Source of the DNA: Clostridia bacterium
GTDB taxonomy: Bacteria; Bacillota; Clostridia; Acetivibrionales; DSM-2933
Length of the DNA: 64,000 nucleotides
Direction: 5' to 3'
Assembly (NCBI GenBank): GCA_026418275.1
Contig: JAOABQ010000045.1
Coordinates: 62,001-126,000 of the forward strand
Part shown: positions 16,911 to 27,149 of the stretch, piece by piece
Layout of the letters: each line of letters begins with the position of its first letter
Position numbering within the stretch: position 1 is the first letter of the stretch
Made by a program: the position numbers and the translations under genes
Notes under the pieces: generated by a model
Databases searched by the model: none
What the model was told of the DNA's origin: nothing
What the model saw: only the letters and a program-made list of their open reading frames with translations

Positions 16911-19163
16911 ATGCTGCCGTTACCTAATTTGGACAACAAGACCTATCAGCAGCTTTTTGATGAATCCGTCAAGCTGATAAAAAAATATTATCCCCAGTGG
17001 ACGGATGAAAATCTCCATGACCCGGGTATTACACTTATAGAGATGTTGGCCTGGCTTGTTGAAATGCAGCAGTATTACTTAAACCAGTTAACACCCAAAA
17101 GCTATTTGAAATTTTTGAAGCTTTTGGGCATAACTCCTTTGGGGTTTAAACCCCAAAGGCTAAATATCGGCTTTAGGGGAATTAAAAAGCCTGTAAAGGT
17201 TTTAAAGGGCACACCGGTTTTTGCGGGGGACATCCCCTTTGAACTATGCGAAGGTCTTTTGCTCATGCCCGTAAAAATAGAAAAGATCCTGGTTAAGTCC
17301 ATGACGCAAACATACGAGCATTCCTTGCCTGAAGGAAACCGTAATTTGAGCTTTTATGCCTTTGGAGCCGATGCGAAGAAAGGAAGCATCTTATATATCG
17401 GATTTGACAGGAATTTTCCCAAATTCCAATCAATGAAGCTGTATATTGATTTGTTTGATAGGTATCCCGTTGAAAAAATTTCTTTGGAGGCGGATGAAGA
17501 AGGTCCAAAGTGCATTCCATTTGTTGAATTTAAATATTACAGCGACCACGGCTGGACTGAATTTGCTGAGTTATCCGATAAAACCGACAGTCTTACCGGA
17601 AGTGGTGCAATCACGTTTCAAGTACCAAAAGACCTGGCACCCATAAAAATCTTTCCCGCCAACGACCGGGAACGGTACTGGATTTCCTTAAAGCTTTTGG
17701 AGGATGCCTACCACGTTTCTCCCAGGATAACGGGAATACTGCCCAATACAGGTTTGGCAATGCAAAAGGAAACATTGTGCAGGCTTTCTGCTTTTTCTGG
17801 CAATGGAAAGGCGGGGCAGGGAATTGTATTGGAAGACTACCTCTCCTACTGCGGTGAGGTGCTTGTGCAGGTAAAACAGGGTGACGGCACATGGGTGGAC
17901 TGGAATCAAGTCACAAGCCTTGCGGGACAGCCCGGCAGCAAAAGAGCCTATATTGTTACACGCTGTAAGAAGAAAATCATAAGGGTAATATCTTTTGGCA
18001 GCGGCAGCCAGGATGTGATTCTTCCCAAGGGGAAAGATAATGTACGGGTCTTGTCCTGTCTTCCAGCCATAGAAAAGGACCTGTGGCTTGGGAGGAGTAA
18101 CGGCCAAATTAACCAGACCTTTAATCTTAAATATTTTCCTGTATTGAAAGAGGGCTTTAAGCTTCAGGTAGGAAGAATACCGGAAGATTCCATACCCCAT
18201 GGCGGGCAGTGGAGCGGAGCCGATGAAATGGTTTGGGAAGATTGGGAATTAAGAGAAAGCCTTGAAACCTCGGGAAAGGAAGACAGGCATTTCATCCTTG
18301 ATGAGGGTTCAGGGACCATAACTTTCGGGAATGGACTGAATGGGATGGTGCCGCCTAATTGTACCGTACCCAATATAAGGGTTATAGACTGCAGCACCAC
18401 CTTCGGTGAAAAGGGGAACATCACAGGCGGTACTGAAATGGAAATGCCTGGTATTATGGAGGATTACCTGGGTATAGAGGCCTTTGCTGTTCAAGACGCT
18501 TCCGGAGGGAGAAACTTGGAAAGCTTGGAGGAACTTTTGGTGCGGTTTAAAAAAGAACAAAGGACGGTTTACCGCGCGGTAACGGCAGGAGATTTTGTGA
18601 GCATTGCTTTGAGGACGCCGGGTGTACGGCTTGCAAGGGTGAAGGCAATACCCGGTTATTACCCCGGAATGCAGGGTCAGGAAAAGGTTTCATCGCATAT
18701 GACCCTTGTGGTGGTCCCCTATGGGGAAAGCAAAGTGCCCAAACCTACTGTTCACCAAAGTATTCTTGAGAGGGTTAAAAGGCACATCGACCGGTACAGA
18801 CAGGTTACAACCTGTGTTCACGTAACTGGACCCTATTATGTAAGAGTTAGGGTGTATGCAGCTATCGTGAAAATGGATGGAGTGACGGTTTCCAGGGAAT
18901 CCATCGTGAAAGAATTGGAAAGATTTATAAGACCCTTGGACGGTGAGCATGGAACAAAAGGTTGGCAGTTTGGGCGCCCGGTCTACAAAAGCGAGATCTA
19001 TGCCATGATCAAAGGGGTGGAAGGGGTTTCTTACATAAAAGAGCTTTCACTTGGCTATGATGGGAGCGGGAGTTACCTAAACAACTCGGGAGACATTATC
19101 ATTCCGGACTCAGGGCTTGTCTATTCGGGAGAGCATCAGGTGGACATCGTGGAGGGTGAGTAA
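16911..19163 (+). CDS. baseplate J-like protein (Pvc12-type)
   Basis: A 750-aa second wedge protein. N-terminal block DENLHDPGITLIEMLAWLVEMQQYY and C-terminal blocks GTITFGNGLNGMVPP and VYRAVTAGDFVSIALRTPGV are typical of baseplate J/gp6-like proteins. It follows its larger paralogue after 36 bases, with AAGGAGG before the ATG. The gene contains a perfect 24-bp palindrome at 17136-17159 that encodes TPLGFKPQ. The stop is one base before the next ATG. Confidence 0.88.
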   Translation: MLPLPNLDNKTYQQLFDESVKLIKKYYPQWTDENLHDPGITLIEMLAWLVEMQQYYLNQLTPKSYLKFLKLLGITPLGFKPQRLNIGFRGIKKPVKVLKGTPVFAGDIPFELCEGLLLMPVKIEKILVKSMTQTYEHSLPEGNRNLSFYAFGADAKKGSILYIGFDRNFPKFQSMKLYIDLFDRYPVEKISLEADEEGPKCIPFVEFKYYSDHGWTEFAELSDKTDSLTGSGAITFQVPKDLAPIKIFPANDRERYWISLKLLEDAYHVSPRITGILPNTGLAMQKETLCRLSAFSGNGKAGQGIVLEDYLSYCGEVLVQVKQGDGTWVDWNQVTSLAGQPGSKRAYIVTRCKKKIIRVISFGSGSQDVILPKGKDNVRVLSCLPAIEKDLWLGRSNGQINQTFNLKYFPVLKEGFKLQVGRIPEDSIPHGGQWSGADEMVWEDWELRESLETSGKEDRHFILDEGSGTITFGNGLNGMVPPNCTVPNIRVIDCSTTFGEKGNITGGTEMEMPGIMEDYLGIEAFAVQDASGGRNLESLEELLVRFKKEQRTVYRAVTAGDFVSIALRTPGVRLARVKAIPGYYPGMQGQEKVSSHMTLVVVPYGESKVPKPTVHQSILERVKRHIDRYRQVTTCVHVTGPYYVRVRVYAAIVKMDGVTVSRESIVKELERFIRPLDGEHGTKGWQFGRPVYKSEIYAMIKGVEGVSYIKELSLGYDGSGSYLNNSGDIIIPDSGLVYSGEHQVDIVEGE
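17136..17159. repeat. perfect 24-bp palindrome inside a baseplate gene
   Basis: CCTTTGGGGTTT followed by its exact reverse complement AAACCCCAAAGG, with no loop. It lies in frame within the Pvc12-type gene. Origin unknown; could be chance, a protein-binding site or a small palindromic insertion. Confidence 0.7.
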
Positions 19164-19164
19164 G

Positions 19165-21264
19165 ATGAAGCAAAGATTTTTAATGCTCAATAAAGCTGCC
19201 GATTGGGCCGATGGCTTTTTACATAATCTTCAAATCACGTCCGACGGGCTTACCGTTCCGCCAAAGGACCAATGGGTACTTGAAAAGCTAATTACAAAAG
19301 AGGAGTTATCCTTTTTCCCGGGCTTTGTGGATGTGGTTCTGGGGGAAAACCAACGGATGTACATACTGGATACGGATTTGAACCTTTGGCAGTATGATGT
19401 GAGGAAATCCGAACCCAAGCTTCTTTTTAAAAAGGATACGGGCATATTTACAGAGCATTCCATGATTGAGGTTTCCAAGGATCTCCTGATCATTGCAGAT
19501 CCAAAGGCGCAGGATACGCTTAAGGCTGTTTCTCTGGAGAATGGCCAGTTGGTATGGGCCTTGAGAAATGCAAGGGGAATTCCGATATTTCCCATATGTT
19601 TTGCTGTGGATGGAAAGGGGAATGTTGTGGTTTTGGCTCCTTTGAAAACAGAGGTAGATGACTCAGGAAAAAGGACGATTGAAGAAGATGGAGCATTAAT
19701 GCTTATAAGCCTTGATTTATCAGGCAGGCTGCTTGGGGATTTCACATTTGAAACTCCTGAAAAGACTAGAAGCAAAGAATTTGACTTGTTACGGCATCAG
19801 TATTTTTTGAAGATCGGTGCCAACAGAAAATTGTATTTATTGGACTGCGAACAAAAAATGGTTAAACGGTATTTCATCTCAGGTTGCTTTGAAAAGACAA
19901 TGCCTTTTTCAGACGTTAAAAAGCCCTACTATTTGGAAATTGATGATCAAGGTATCCTATACATAGGTGATTTGTTTCAGGGGAAGTCTGTAGATTTAAA
20001 CCACAGAAATATAAAGGTGCTGGGACCTGAGGGCGAAGATATGGGAAGGCTGCCGGCCTTTGGCGGCAAGCTTAAAAAAATTATGGCGGGTTTGGGACGG
20101 ATGTTTGTAATGAATGATGAAGAGCATTTTATTACAGTGTTAAAAAGAAATTCAAATTTTTATGAAACCGGAGAATCAGGACTCTCAAAAGGGGTTTTTA
20201 TATCCGGTCTTTTAGACAGCGGAGAGGGGGATACCCTATGGCATAAATACCGGATTGATGCCTATTTGCCGAAGGATACCAAGCTAAGTATATCCTATTT
20301 TGCCTGTGATGAAATCGATATAACAACTGAAAAAGGAAAACTTTCCCTGAGAAATTTTTTGAAGGATGACAGCATTGATATGGAAGAAAAGCTGGATGCC
20401 TTAAATGACCTCTGGTCAAAGCCCGTTATAAACGTCGGAGACGGCCTTCTGTTCGATGCAAGGGGACGGTATTTATGTTTAAAAGTGGAATTTACCGGGG
20501 GCAGAATGGTGGTTCCGGTTTTAAAGAGCATTAAGGTAGTGTTCCCGAGAAATTCCTTTATAAGGTATCTTCCGGCTGTGTATCGGCAGGAGGAAAACAA
20601 TAGGGATTTTCTCGAAAGGTTTTTGGCCATTTTTGAAACCCTTTTGATGGATATGGAGGATAAAATCGACCAGGTTTCCCGGCATTTTGACATTGGCACT
20701 GCTGATGCCGGTATGGTCAGGTGGGTGGCCCGGTGGCTTGGCATCAAAGCGGATGCGGCATGGGATGAGGAAAGGCTTAGAAAGCTTGTAGCCTGTGCGC
20801 CTGAGCTCTATAAGAGAAGGGGAACGGTTTATGCAATCAGCAAAATCATAGAAATTTTTACGGGTGAAAGGCCTTTGATTGTTGAACAGGTTCAAGTGAG
20901 GGAAATGGAAAATAACTACGATGTAAGAGAAATATTTGTAAACCTTTATGGTAACAATGTATATGTTTTTTATGTACTTTTAAAGCCTTGGCAGATTAAG
21001 GACGATGAGGAAAGGCAAGCATTGGAGAAAATTGTCAACAGTCAAAAACCGGCACATACCGAAGCTGTCATAATGACTTTGCGGCCGTGGATTTATCTGG
21101 ATCAATATAACTATTTGGGAGTCAATACCTATCTTTTAAGGCCGACAGAATTAGTGCTTGCTGATAAAGGCAGAATACCCTACAATTCCCTTCTGCTAGG
21201 CAAAGATTCGGGTATACGGCTTGATAGGGATGCAAGAATGGATATGAGCGTTAAGCTCAGTTAA
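19165..21264 (+). CDS. phage tail protein of TIGR02242 type with beta-propeller N-terminus
   Basis: A 699-aa protein. The C-terminal part (from residue ~465: FIRYLPAVYRQEENNRDFLERFLAIFE, APELYKRRGTVYAISKIIEIFTGERP, shown in pieces) is the conserved gpI-like tail domain. The first ~330 residues look like NHL-type propeller blades (GENQRMYILDTDLNLWQYD, DGKGNVVVLAP, DDQGILYIGD). It probably joins the baseplate periphery and supports fibres. The ATG at 19165 after GGAGGGTGAG is chosen; the frame is open upstream to 19117 but overlaps the previous gene. Confidence 0.82.
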   Translation: MKQRFLMLNKAADWADGFLHNLQITSDGLTVPPKDQWVLEKLITKEELSFFPGFVDVVLGENQRMYILDTDLNLWQYDVRKSEPKLLFKKDTGIFTEHSMIEVSKDLLIIADPKAQDTLKAVSLENGQLVWALRNARGIPIFPICFAVDGKGNVVVLAPLKTEVDDSGKRTIEEDGALMLISLDLSGRLLGDFTFETPEKTRSKEFDLLRHQYFLKIGANRKLYLLDCEQKMVKRYFISGCFEKTMPFSDVKKPYYLEIDDQGILYIGDLFQGKSVDLNHRNIKVLGPEGEDMGRLPAFGGKLKKIMAGLGRMFVMNDEEHFITVLKRNSNFYETGESGLSKGVFISGLLDSGEGDTLWHKYRIDAYLPKDTKLSISYFACDEIDITTEKGKLSLRNFLKDDSIDMEEKLDALNDLWSKPVINVGDGLLFDARGRYLCLKVEFTGGRMVVPVLKSIKVVFPRNSFIRYLPAVYRQEENNRDFLERFLAIFETLLMDMEDKIDQVSRHFDIGTADAGMVRWVARWLGIKADAAWDEERLRKLVACAPELYKRRGTVYAISKIIEIFTGERPLIVEQVQVREMENNYDVREIFVNLYGNNVYVFYVLLKPWQIKDDEERQALEKIVNSQKPAHTEAVIMTLRPWIYLDQYNYLGVNTYLLRPTELVLADKGRIPYNSLLLGKDSGIRLDRDARMDMSVKLS

Positions 21265-21301
21265 AAGGTGAATACAATGGAGGAAATAAGGGGGTTTTAC
21301 A

Positions 21302-22840
21302 ATGAAGAATACCAGGATTTATCCCTTTGAACGCAATAAATATTTCTATGGAAAGCTTTTGACGGTAAGAGATTTTGAATCGGAACAAAAGTATTTTAAC
21401 GACAAGCGCCGTATGCTAAACCGTCTTGTCTATGGTGCAGGTGTTTTATGCGGGCTGCAGGTAGTGGACTTGGGTGAGAAAAGCATTATGGTCAAATCAG
21501 GAGCAGCGCTGGACTACAGCGGCAGGGAAATTGTTATAAGCCAGCCGGTGACTTTAAACCTCTCCACCATTGAGGGCTTTAGCAATAATGACTACGTGAA
21601 AAATGTGTATTTGTGCCTGGTCTATGATGAGCAGGAAAAGGAAAAGGTACATACAATCGCAGGTCCCACCGACAATCATATGGAAGTGCCTGAGCACAAT
21701 CGGATACAGGAAAGCTACAGGTTGTTTATCAGGGAGAGGGCTTTGGATGTAAATCATCTGAATGATGCCTCACTCTTTGAAAGCCGGCTCATGCTTTATC
21801 AGGATGAAAAGCTGCGTGTTATGCTGATTGTGCCCCAATATACATTAACAGGTGATCTCATAAATGTCAGAGTACGGATTGAAAAGGTACTCCAGACGGA
21901 AAAGCTTGAAGTGGCTTTTAAAGCCGAATTAAAGGGTTTTTCCACACTGGAGAATCAAAATGTTTTTTCCTTTGCTTTTGCGGAAAAAATGGACAGCAGG
22001 GAATCCGTGTATGAAAAATCTTTTCAGATAAAAACGACGGCTCTTGCAGGAGAGAAGGCGAAAATAACTTTAGACTCAAAGGATGTCAAGTTAAAGACGG
22101 GAGATACAATTTATACCGTGCCCGATTCCACAGGATGCAGCATTAAGGTGCTGAATGAGTCTCTTCATGAGGAAATTTTTGACAAGTACTATGCGAAGAC
22201 TCTGGAAAAATGCCTGCAGGACAACAGTGAGCAGCTCATTTGCCTGGCAGAAATCAGCCTTTTACACGTTAACTCCACCTTTGAAATCAAAAAAATAAAG
22301 CAGGTGCCCTATAACCAGTATGTTTACAATCCATCCCTAGAAAAGTGTCTTGAAGGGATTAAAAGCGTTGCCGCAAAAGAGAGTTCGAGTGGAATAGAAA
22401 CTGCCCGTGCGTCCTTGAAGCACTTGGAAAGCAGCCAACAGCCCCATGTGGAAGTTCTTTATGAAAAAGAAAAAAAATCCATAGATTTTGAGTTTGGCAT
22501 TCCATTACCCGAAGACCGTTTTTCATCAGGGATTGTTGAGATCAAGTTTGGGGACCAGGCTAAAAGTAAGGAGGTATTTTATTCGGATGAGATTGAGCAT
22601 AAACTGGGAGCGGGGAATGTATTTCTCTCCTATGGGCTTTTGGACAACGACGAATATGTTTTCAATGAAGCGGTTTTTATAGGGGACTTCAGTCTCTTTA
22701 ACCAGCATGCCAAAATTCCCGAGGTTTCCATAGGGGCGGTGCTTTACCCTCAAAAGGGCACGTTTAAGCTGGGTTTCAGGCTAAACCGTGCTGCAAGGAA
22801 CACATCAGTTTTTGTAAAATGGTGGGCGTGCAAGATATAG
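21302..22840 (+). CDS. conserved eCIS fibre-like/baseplate-peripheral protein
   Basis: A 512-aa protein beginning YPFERNKYFYGKLLTVRDF, then NRLVYGAGVLCGLQV and SGAALDYSGREIVI, a block conserved in unnamed proteins at the end of many eCIS structural operons. The second half is beta-rich (YEKEKKSIDFEFGIPLPEDRF, CLAEISLLHVNSTFEI). No signal peptide. It may be a fibre or a fibre-attachment protein that determines target binding; this is inferred from position after the tail genes and before an effector. Ribosome site GGGGG at about 9 bases. Confidence 0.65.
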   Translation: MKNTRIYPFERNKYFYGKLLTVRDFESEQKYFNDKRRMLNRLVYGAGVLCGLQVVDLGEKSIMVKSGAALDYSGREIVISQPVTLNLSTIEGFSNNDYVKNVYLCLVYDEQEKEKVHTIAGPTDNHMEVPEHNRIQESYRLFIRERALDVNHLNDASLFESRLMLYQDEKLRVMLIVPQYTLTGDLINVRVRIEKVLQTEKLEVAFKAELKGFSTLENQNVFSFAFAEKMDSRESVYEKSFQIKTTALAGEKAKITLDSKDVKLKTGDTIYTVPDSTGCSIKVLNESLHEEIFDKYYAKTLEKCLQDNSEQLICLAEISLLHVNSTFEIKKIKQVPYNQYVYNPSLEKCLEGIKSVAAKESSSGIETARASLKHLESSQQPHVEVLYEKEKKSIDFEFGIPLPEDRFSSGIVEIKFGDQAKSKEVFYSDEIEHKLGAGNVFLSYGLLDNDEYVFNEAVFIGDFSLFNQHAKIPEVSIGAVLYPQKGTFKLGFRLNRAARNTSVFVKWWACKI

Positions 22841-22855
22841 AAATCCGTAGAAATT

Positions 22856-22908
22856 TAAGAGACGGTTCTTGAATTTATTCTAAATAAAGAGCAGTCTCTT
22901 ATTTTATA
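22856..22908 (+). terminator. weak terminator-like hairpin before effector 2
   Basis: TAAGAGAC (22856-22863) and GTCTCTTA (22894-22901) can pair around a 30-base loop, followed by TTTTAT. The short stem and long loop make it weak; it might lower readthrough into effector 2. Confidence 0.35.
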
Positions 22909-22923
22909 TTGGGGGTAAAGAAA

Positions 22924-25900
22924 ATGAGCGACCAGCAGCGTATAAAGGTTGATGACGGCGGTTTGAACCGGATGGAGAAAGGCAGTGGGCCGCGGAAGAA
23001 AGAGCTAAATAAAATGGAGCTTTTAGAGCGGGCGCAATGGGCACCGGAGTCTTTGACACCAAAGGATATCATGGACCTGCAAAGACTTATCGGCAATCAT
23101 GCGGTGCATCAGTTGTTTTCTGAATACCCCTTGCAGCGAAAGAGGGTTGAAGAGGCAGCGGTAGGATATATTGCGGGCAGTGAAGGGGAGCCGCTTCAGA
23201 AGAAGCGCGAGAATAAGACAGGACTGCCGGATCAACTGAAAGAGGGTGTTGAAAGCCTGTCAGGTATTGACATGAGTGACGTTAGGGTTTATTACAATTC
23301 GGATGAGCCGGCCAAGGTAGGGGCTTTAGCCTATACCCGGGCAACAGATATTCATGTGGCACAGGGGATGGAGCGGTATTTGTCCCATGAAGCGTGGCAT
23401 GTGGTGCAGCAGAAGCAGGGACGGGTCAGACCAACCATGCAGCTAAAGGGGATCGCTGTAAATGATGATGAGGGTTTGGAACAGGAAGCGGAAGAGATGG
23501 GGAAAAAGGCATTCGATTTTAATAATACTGCGAAGCAAAGCCCAATTTATAAGCCGGCATCCCCCCCAACCGCTGCCGTGCAGATGGCCCGGCTTATTGA
23601 GAAGCCTGGTCCCGGCGGAATGGGAAAAGAACAATATGTTCTTGTTGATGTGCCTCCGGACGGAAGCTGCCAATTATCCAGTTTCAACCTTGGCTTCACT
23701 GCAGCAAGAATGCTTCATGAAATTCAAATAAATTATAATCCTGGATTACTTACACCCGATGATGTAGAAGATTTGCTTATAGAAGCATTTAGAAATGAGC
23801 AGCAACAGGCCGGCAGAGGGGATGGTAGTAATACTGGAGATGAGGGAGCATCCTCCGGTGAGGATATGGAGGTAGTACCTTCTCTTCAAAACGCTTTTAA
23901 TGAAGCCAATCTCTTACTTCGGCACCGGATTTGCGATCTATGGGCAGATCTTATGGGGGAATATTCCAATCGACTTAAGCGAGATATCAAAAGCATTATT
24001 ATGATCATATTGCAAAATACCGGGCTGATTAAAATAGAAAGTGGAGGAAAGGGGAGAGAAACCGATAAAATACAAGATGTGCAAATGAGTGAGAGTACTA
24101 CCGCTATAAACAGCAGTACCTCTGGGGATGAAGGGCAAAAGCAGCAGGTTTTATCGGGAAAAGACGAGAGTACTCCGGCTTTAAACTTCAGTGGGCCTGG
24201 CGATGAAAAGCAGAAGTCACAGGTTTTGCCGGGAAAGGATGACGAAATTAAACCTTTTCAACTATCCGATGAGGAGTTTATTTACAATGCACTGTACCAC
24301 CCTGAAAGATTGAGTTCAATCAGAACAATACAGGGAGAAGCACAATCTAAAAAACAGACAAAATTAACAGACTTTGTGCCAAAAGCTGGTAAACCAAGTA
24401 CCATACATGTACCCATGGGAATAACTGAAGAAGGAATTCTTGCCGAAGCTATACGGGGCTTTGTAAATGGTTGGGTGCAGCAATTCGGAGAATCCCCCCT
24501 GCATAATGTGCCTGTACCCAATGAGGATCAAATTCCGGACGAGCTTATAGAACTTTATATCACTGAATTCCAGGTGAATGAGCGGATGTGGGGTGGGGAA
24601 TCAGCATTAACAGCAGCAGGGGAACTTACGAATTCAAGAGTGGATGTTCACACCTTTGACGAAAACAGCAGGCATGTGACTACCATAGGTTTTAACAGTA
24701 CTGGAACAAACGGACCGGTAAACATATATCAGGATGGGGGACAGGTCCACTTTCAGGTTCTGATCGGTCCCTTTTTTGAAGGTTTTATTAAGTCTGATGA
24801 ACCTATGGAGGAAACAGAAGATGATGAAGATTTTGTAGAAGAAGATGAAGAAAATGAAGAAAATGAAGAAAATGAAGAAGATGATGATGCTTTCATGACT
24901 AACCCTGATGAAGATTCCCTTCCTATGCTTGAAACACCGGGAGGTCTGATACTTAAGGGTATGGAAAGTAAAGATGAGCAATATAATAAGGATTTATGGT
25001 TTCTTCAAATGCTATCACATCGATTAAGTGAACCTATTGACGAAAGTGTTTATCCTCGGTTACTTCAAAGGCTTTTCAGGGCCGCAGCCGTTACTGGCCG
25101 AAAATTTAGTACAGTGGACGAGGCTTGCGGCATCATACGGGAATATGATGAAGAAATGAGGAGAAAAGAGGCAGAAAGAATGAAAGGGCAGCCCTTCACA
25201 CAGCCCATTGTGCCTATGGCAGGATTTGTAGGAGAGTTGCTGGAAACATACCGTATTCCCCTCAATGAAATACTGAGGCTTCTCCCCCATGCACAGAGCT
25301 ACAGCGCTTTCCACAAGAAAAGAAAAAGCTGGAAGAAGAAACAAGCCGTACCGCGTATAGACGCCTTGAAGGGCATTGCAGGCATATTGAATGAATGGTC
25401 GCGAACCCGTGAAGAACCTGCGCTCTATCGGGGACCTTCCGTTGCAGAGTTCAACACCCAGCCCTCCAGCCTGGCAAAAGGTGAGCAGGTGGGCGCTTCC
25501 ATGCGCGCACTGCTTACAATTGATCCGGGGAGCCTCACAGGCTATGAGCCTGAATCTTATGAATCATGGGAAGAGTTTAACGATGTAATGCCCGGATACG
25601 TACGTGCACATTTGTTGAATAAACACCTTGGAGGCCCCGGTATCCCTGAAAACCTTGCATTCCTGTCATCTGCGGACAATACAAAGATGAGCGAATTGGG
25701 AGAAGAAGAAATAAAACGGATGGTGCTCGAAGAGAATAGACAAATTTTCTACAAAGTCTTAATGCCGGCAGGCATGGATGAAATACATAAAATACACAAG
25801 ATACCCAAGGAATATACGGATATGATGGTGCGAGAAGTCAATATGTATGCGGCGGAAATTAAACCCGGTTCTACAGGCGGTGATCCGGTCTTTGAGGAAG

Positions 25901-26607
25901 GAGAAGATTTCCTTGCCGAAAAATTTGTATTGGGGACAGGTGGTAGAGTAGGGAGAAATACCGAAGGTGGAATAAGGATGGCTGCAGCACCTCCTAGCCC
26001 TGAAACTGTAAGCAAGATAATGAATCATTGGACGAAACGGAAGAAGGAGGCAAAAACCCGGTCTCTCCAGACCGGGTTAGACGCACACTTCACAGAGCAT
26101 TCAGATTTACCTGCCATTGAAAAGGCGGCCCATAAGGAAATTTTAAAGGCTAAGGACGAGGCGGAGTGGGATCAAATCCTGAAAACAGTAAGCGAAAGGC
26201 TTAAACAAATTGAGGTAGATGAAAAGGAAATAGTATCATGTGTGGCTAGGCTGGTATCAAAGTGGCGCAGCAAAACGATGCCTGAAAAAGCAGAGGCAAA
26301 GGCTCGAAAAAAGGAAGAGGATAGAAAAAAGAAACCCCAAAAAAAGAGAGTAAGCGAACTTAAAGCCTTATTACGTAAAAAAGGCATTTCTTTAACACAA
26401 AGTCAGATGACGGAAGTTTGGGGATTGACCGATGCATCCTTTAACAAATATATATTGCTAATGGATAGTGGGATGAACCATAGTGAGGCTATTGTAGAAT
26501 GCAAACGTAATAAAAAAAAGGTAGTGAAAATTGCTGAAGGGGTAAAAAAACAAGCAAGAGGCACAGGTATTCATAAATACCTTCAACCGCAGCCTCCCCC
26601 CAAATGA
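22924..26607 (+). CDS. giant eCIS-core effector with OTU-protease-like and endonuclease-like domains
   Basis: A 1227-aa putative cargo toxin. Residues ~35-65 carry the cargo leader ([23 protein letters not shown]); ~95-195 are DUF4157 with HEAWH at 155-159. Next is an OTU-like cysteine protease: PPDGSC places the nucleophile at Cys249, and [15 protein letters not shown] (555-569) and VHFQVL (His609) fit the later OTU blocks, but a ~300-residue linker separates the halves. An acidic run follows ([17 protein letters not shown]). Around residue 890-920, [20 protein letters not shown] resembles the DNA/RNA non-specific endonuclease motif, His896 being the candidate base. The C-terminus is basic ([15 protein letters not shown]). 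ATG at 22924 follows GGGGGT; the N-terminal half matches effector 1. Domain calls are by motif only. Confidence 0.7.
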   Translation: MSDQQRIKVDDGGLNRMEKGSGPRKKELNKMELLERAQWAPESLTPKDIMDLQRLIGNHAVHQLFSEYPLQRKRVEEAAVGYIAGSEGEPLQKKRENKTGLPDQLKEGVESLSGIDMSDVRVYYNSDEPAKVGALAYTRATDIHVAQGMERYLSHEAWHVVQQKQGRVRPTMQLKGIAVNDDEGLEQEAEEMGKKAFDFNNTAKQSPIYKPASPPTAAVQMARLIEKPGPGGMGKEQYVLVDVPPDGSCQLSSFNLGFTAARMLHEIQINYNPGLLTPDDVEDLLIEAFRNEQQQAGRGDGSNTGDEGASSGEDMEVVPSLQNAFNEANLLLRHRICDLWADLMGEYSNRLKRDIKSIIMIILQNTGLIKIESGGKGRETDKIQDVQMSESTTAINSSTSGDEGQKQQVLSGKDESTPALNFSGPGDEKQKSQVLPGKDDEIKPFQLSDEEFIYNALYHPERLSSIRTIQGEAQSKKQTKLTDFVPKAGKPSTIHVPMGITEEGILAEAIRGFVNGWVQQFGESPLHNVPVPNEDQIPDELIELYITEFQVNERMWGGESALTAAGELTNSRVDVHTFDENSRHVTTIGFNSTGTNGPVNIYQDGGQVHFQVLIGPFFEGFIKSDEPMEETEDDEDFVEEDEENEENEENEEDDDAFMTNPDEDSLPMLETPGGLILKGMESKDEQYNKDLWFLQMLSHRLSEPIDESVYPRLLQRLFRAAAVTGRKFSTVDEACGIIREYDEEMRRKEAERMKGQPFTQPIVPMAGFVGELLETYRIPLNEILRLLPHAQSYSAFHKKRKSWKKKQAVPRIDALKGIAGILNEWSRTREEPALYRGPSVAEFNTQPSSLAKGEQVGASMRALLTIDPGSLTGYEPESYESWEEFNDVMPGYVRAHLLNKHLGGPGIPENLAFLSSADNTKMSELGEEEIKRMVLEENRQIFYKVLMPAGMDEIHKIHKIPKEYTDMMVREVNMYAAEIKPGSTGGDPVFEEGEDFLAEKFVLGTGGRVGRNTEGGIRMAAAPPSPETVSKIMNHWTKRKKEAKTRSLQTGLDAHFTEHSDLPAIEKAAHKEILKAKDEAEWDQILKTVSERLKQIEVDEKEIVSCVARLVSKWRSKTMPEKAEAKARKKEEDRKKKPQKKRVSELKALLRKKGISLTQSQMTEVWGLTDASFNKYILLMDSGMNHSEAIVECKRNKKKVVKIAEGVKKQARGTGIHKYLQPQPPPK
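26055..26078. repeat. GC-rich hairpin within effector 2
   Basis: Perfect 10-bp arms AACCCGGTCT and AGACCGGGTT around loop CTCC lie in frame in the effector gene, between the endonuclease-like and basic C-terminal parts. No T run follows, so it is not a clear terminator. Confidence 0.6.
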
Positions 26608-26733
26608 CTTGAAATTCGAGGCTTCCGCTTAGTTTTTCCTCTATATCTGTACAAGTATTAATATAAAATATATTATTCAAAATAGAGGGAGCGGATCAAC
26701 TACCGCCCCTCCAACTATCCGATATGGTTCCCT

Positions 26734-27096
26734 TTAATACTTTGTTAGCCAATGAAGGGCCTCATTCATTTCGGATTCCGAAAAAGCTTCGGTAGGAACG
26801 CCTAAGGAGAGGGTTGCGGTTTTAAAGAGCACCTTTTTGACTCCGGACAGCCCAACGACTGCCAGTGCCTTGATTTCCCTTTTATTATTATCCGCAAAAG
26901 CTTTGAAAATTTGTATAATATCCGAACTGAAATCCATATTCTGAACATTTGCCAGAGTTAGGGCAGGCTTTAAAGCGGGATTGTAAGCCTTGAATTCGTT
27001 GATGACAGCAATTACTTCATTTGCACCCGAACTACCTGAAAAGTCAAGGGCTATAATACTTTTGCCGTTTTTCGTTGTAAGATTTACCTTTCCCAT
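26734..27096 (-). CDS. STAS/SpoIIAA-like small protein
   Basis: A 120-aa soluble protein with alternating beta/alpha pattern (KSIIALDFSGSSGANEVIAVI, ALTLANVQNMDFSSDIIQIF, IKALAVVGLSGVKKVLF) like SpoIIAA/STAS-fold lipid- or anti-sigma-binding proteins. ATG start with AAGGAGG on the minus strand. It lies 53 bases downstream of the EcsC gene, so the two likely share a transcript. A phosphorylatable serine is not obvious. Function is not known. Confidence 0.5.
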   Translation of the reverse strand: MGKVNLTTKNGKSIIALDFSGSSGANEVIAVINEFKAYNPALKPALTLANVQNMDFSSDIIQIFKAFADNNKREIKALAVVGLSGVKKVLFKTATLSLGVPTEAFSESEMNEALHWLTKY

Positions 27097-27149
27097 GGGA
27101 TAACCTCCTTATCAACATGCTTTTAATCTTAAAAATCCTTATACATACA

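Noticed and set aside
24340-24390. [10 protein letters not shown] in effector 2 as a PCNA-binding (PIP) box
   Set aside because: The second aromatic residue is missing and such short motifs arise by chance; not enough to claim a host DNA-replication target.
1-26607. Prophage or classical T6SS instead of eCIS
   Set aside because: No capsid, terminase, integrase, lysis or TssB/C/J/L/M genes; the gene order, DUF4255, DUF6760 and DUF4157 proteins are typical of eCIS.
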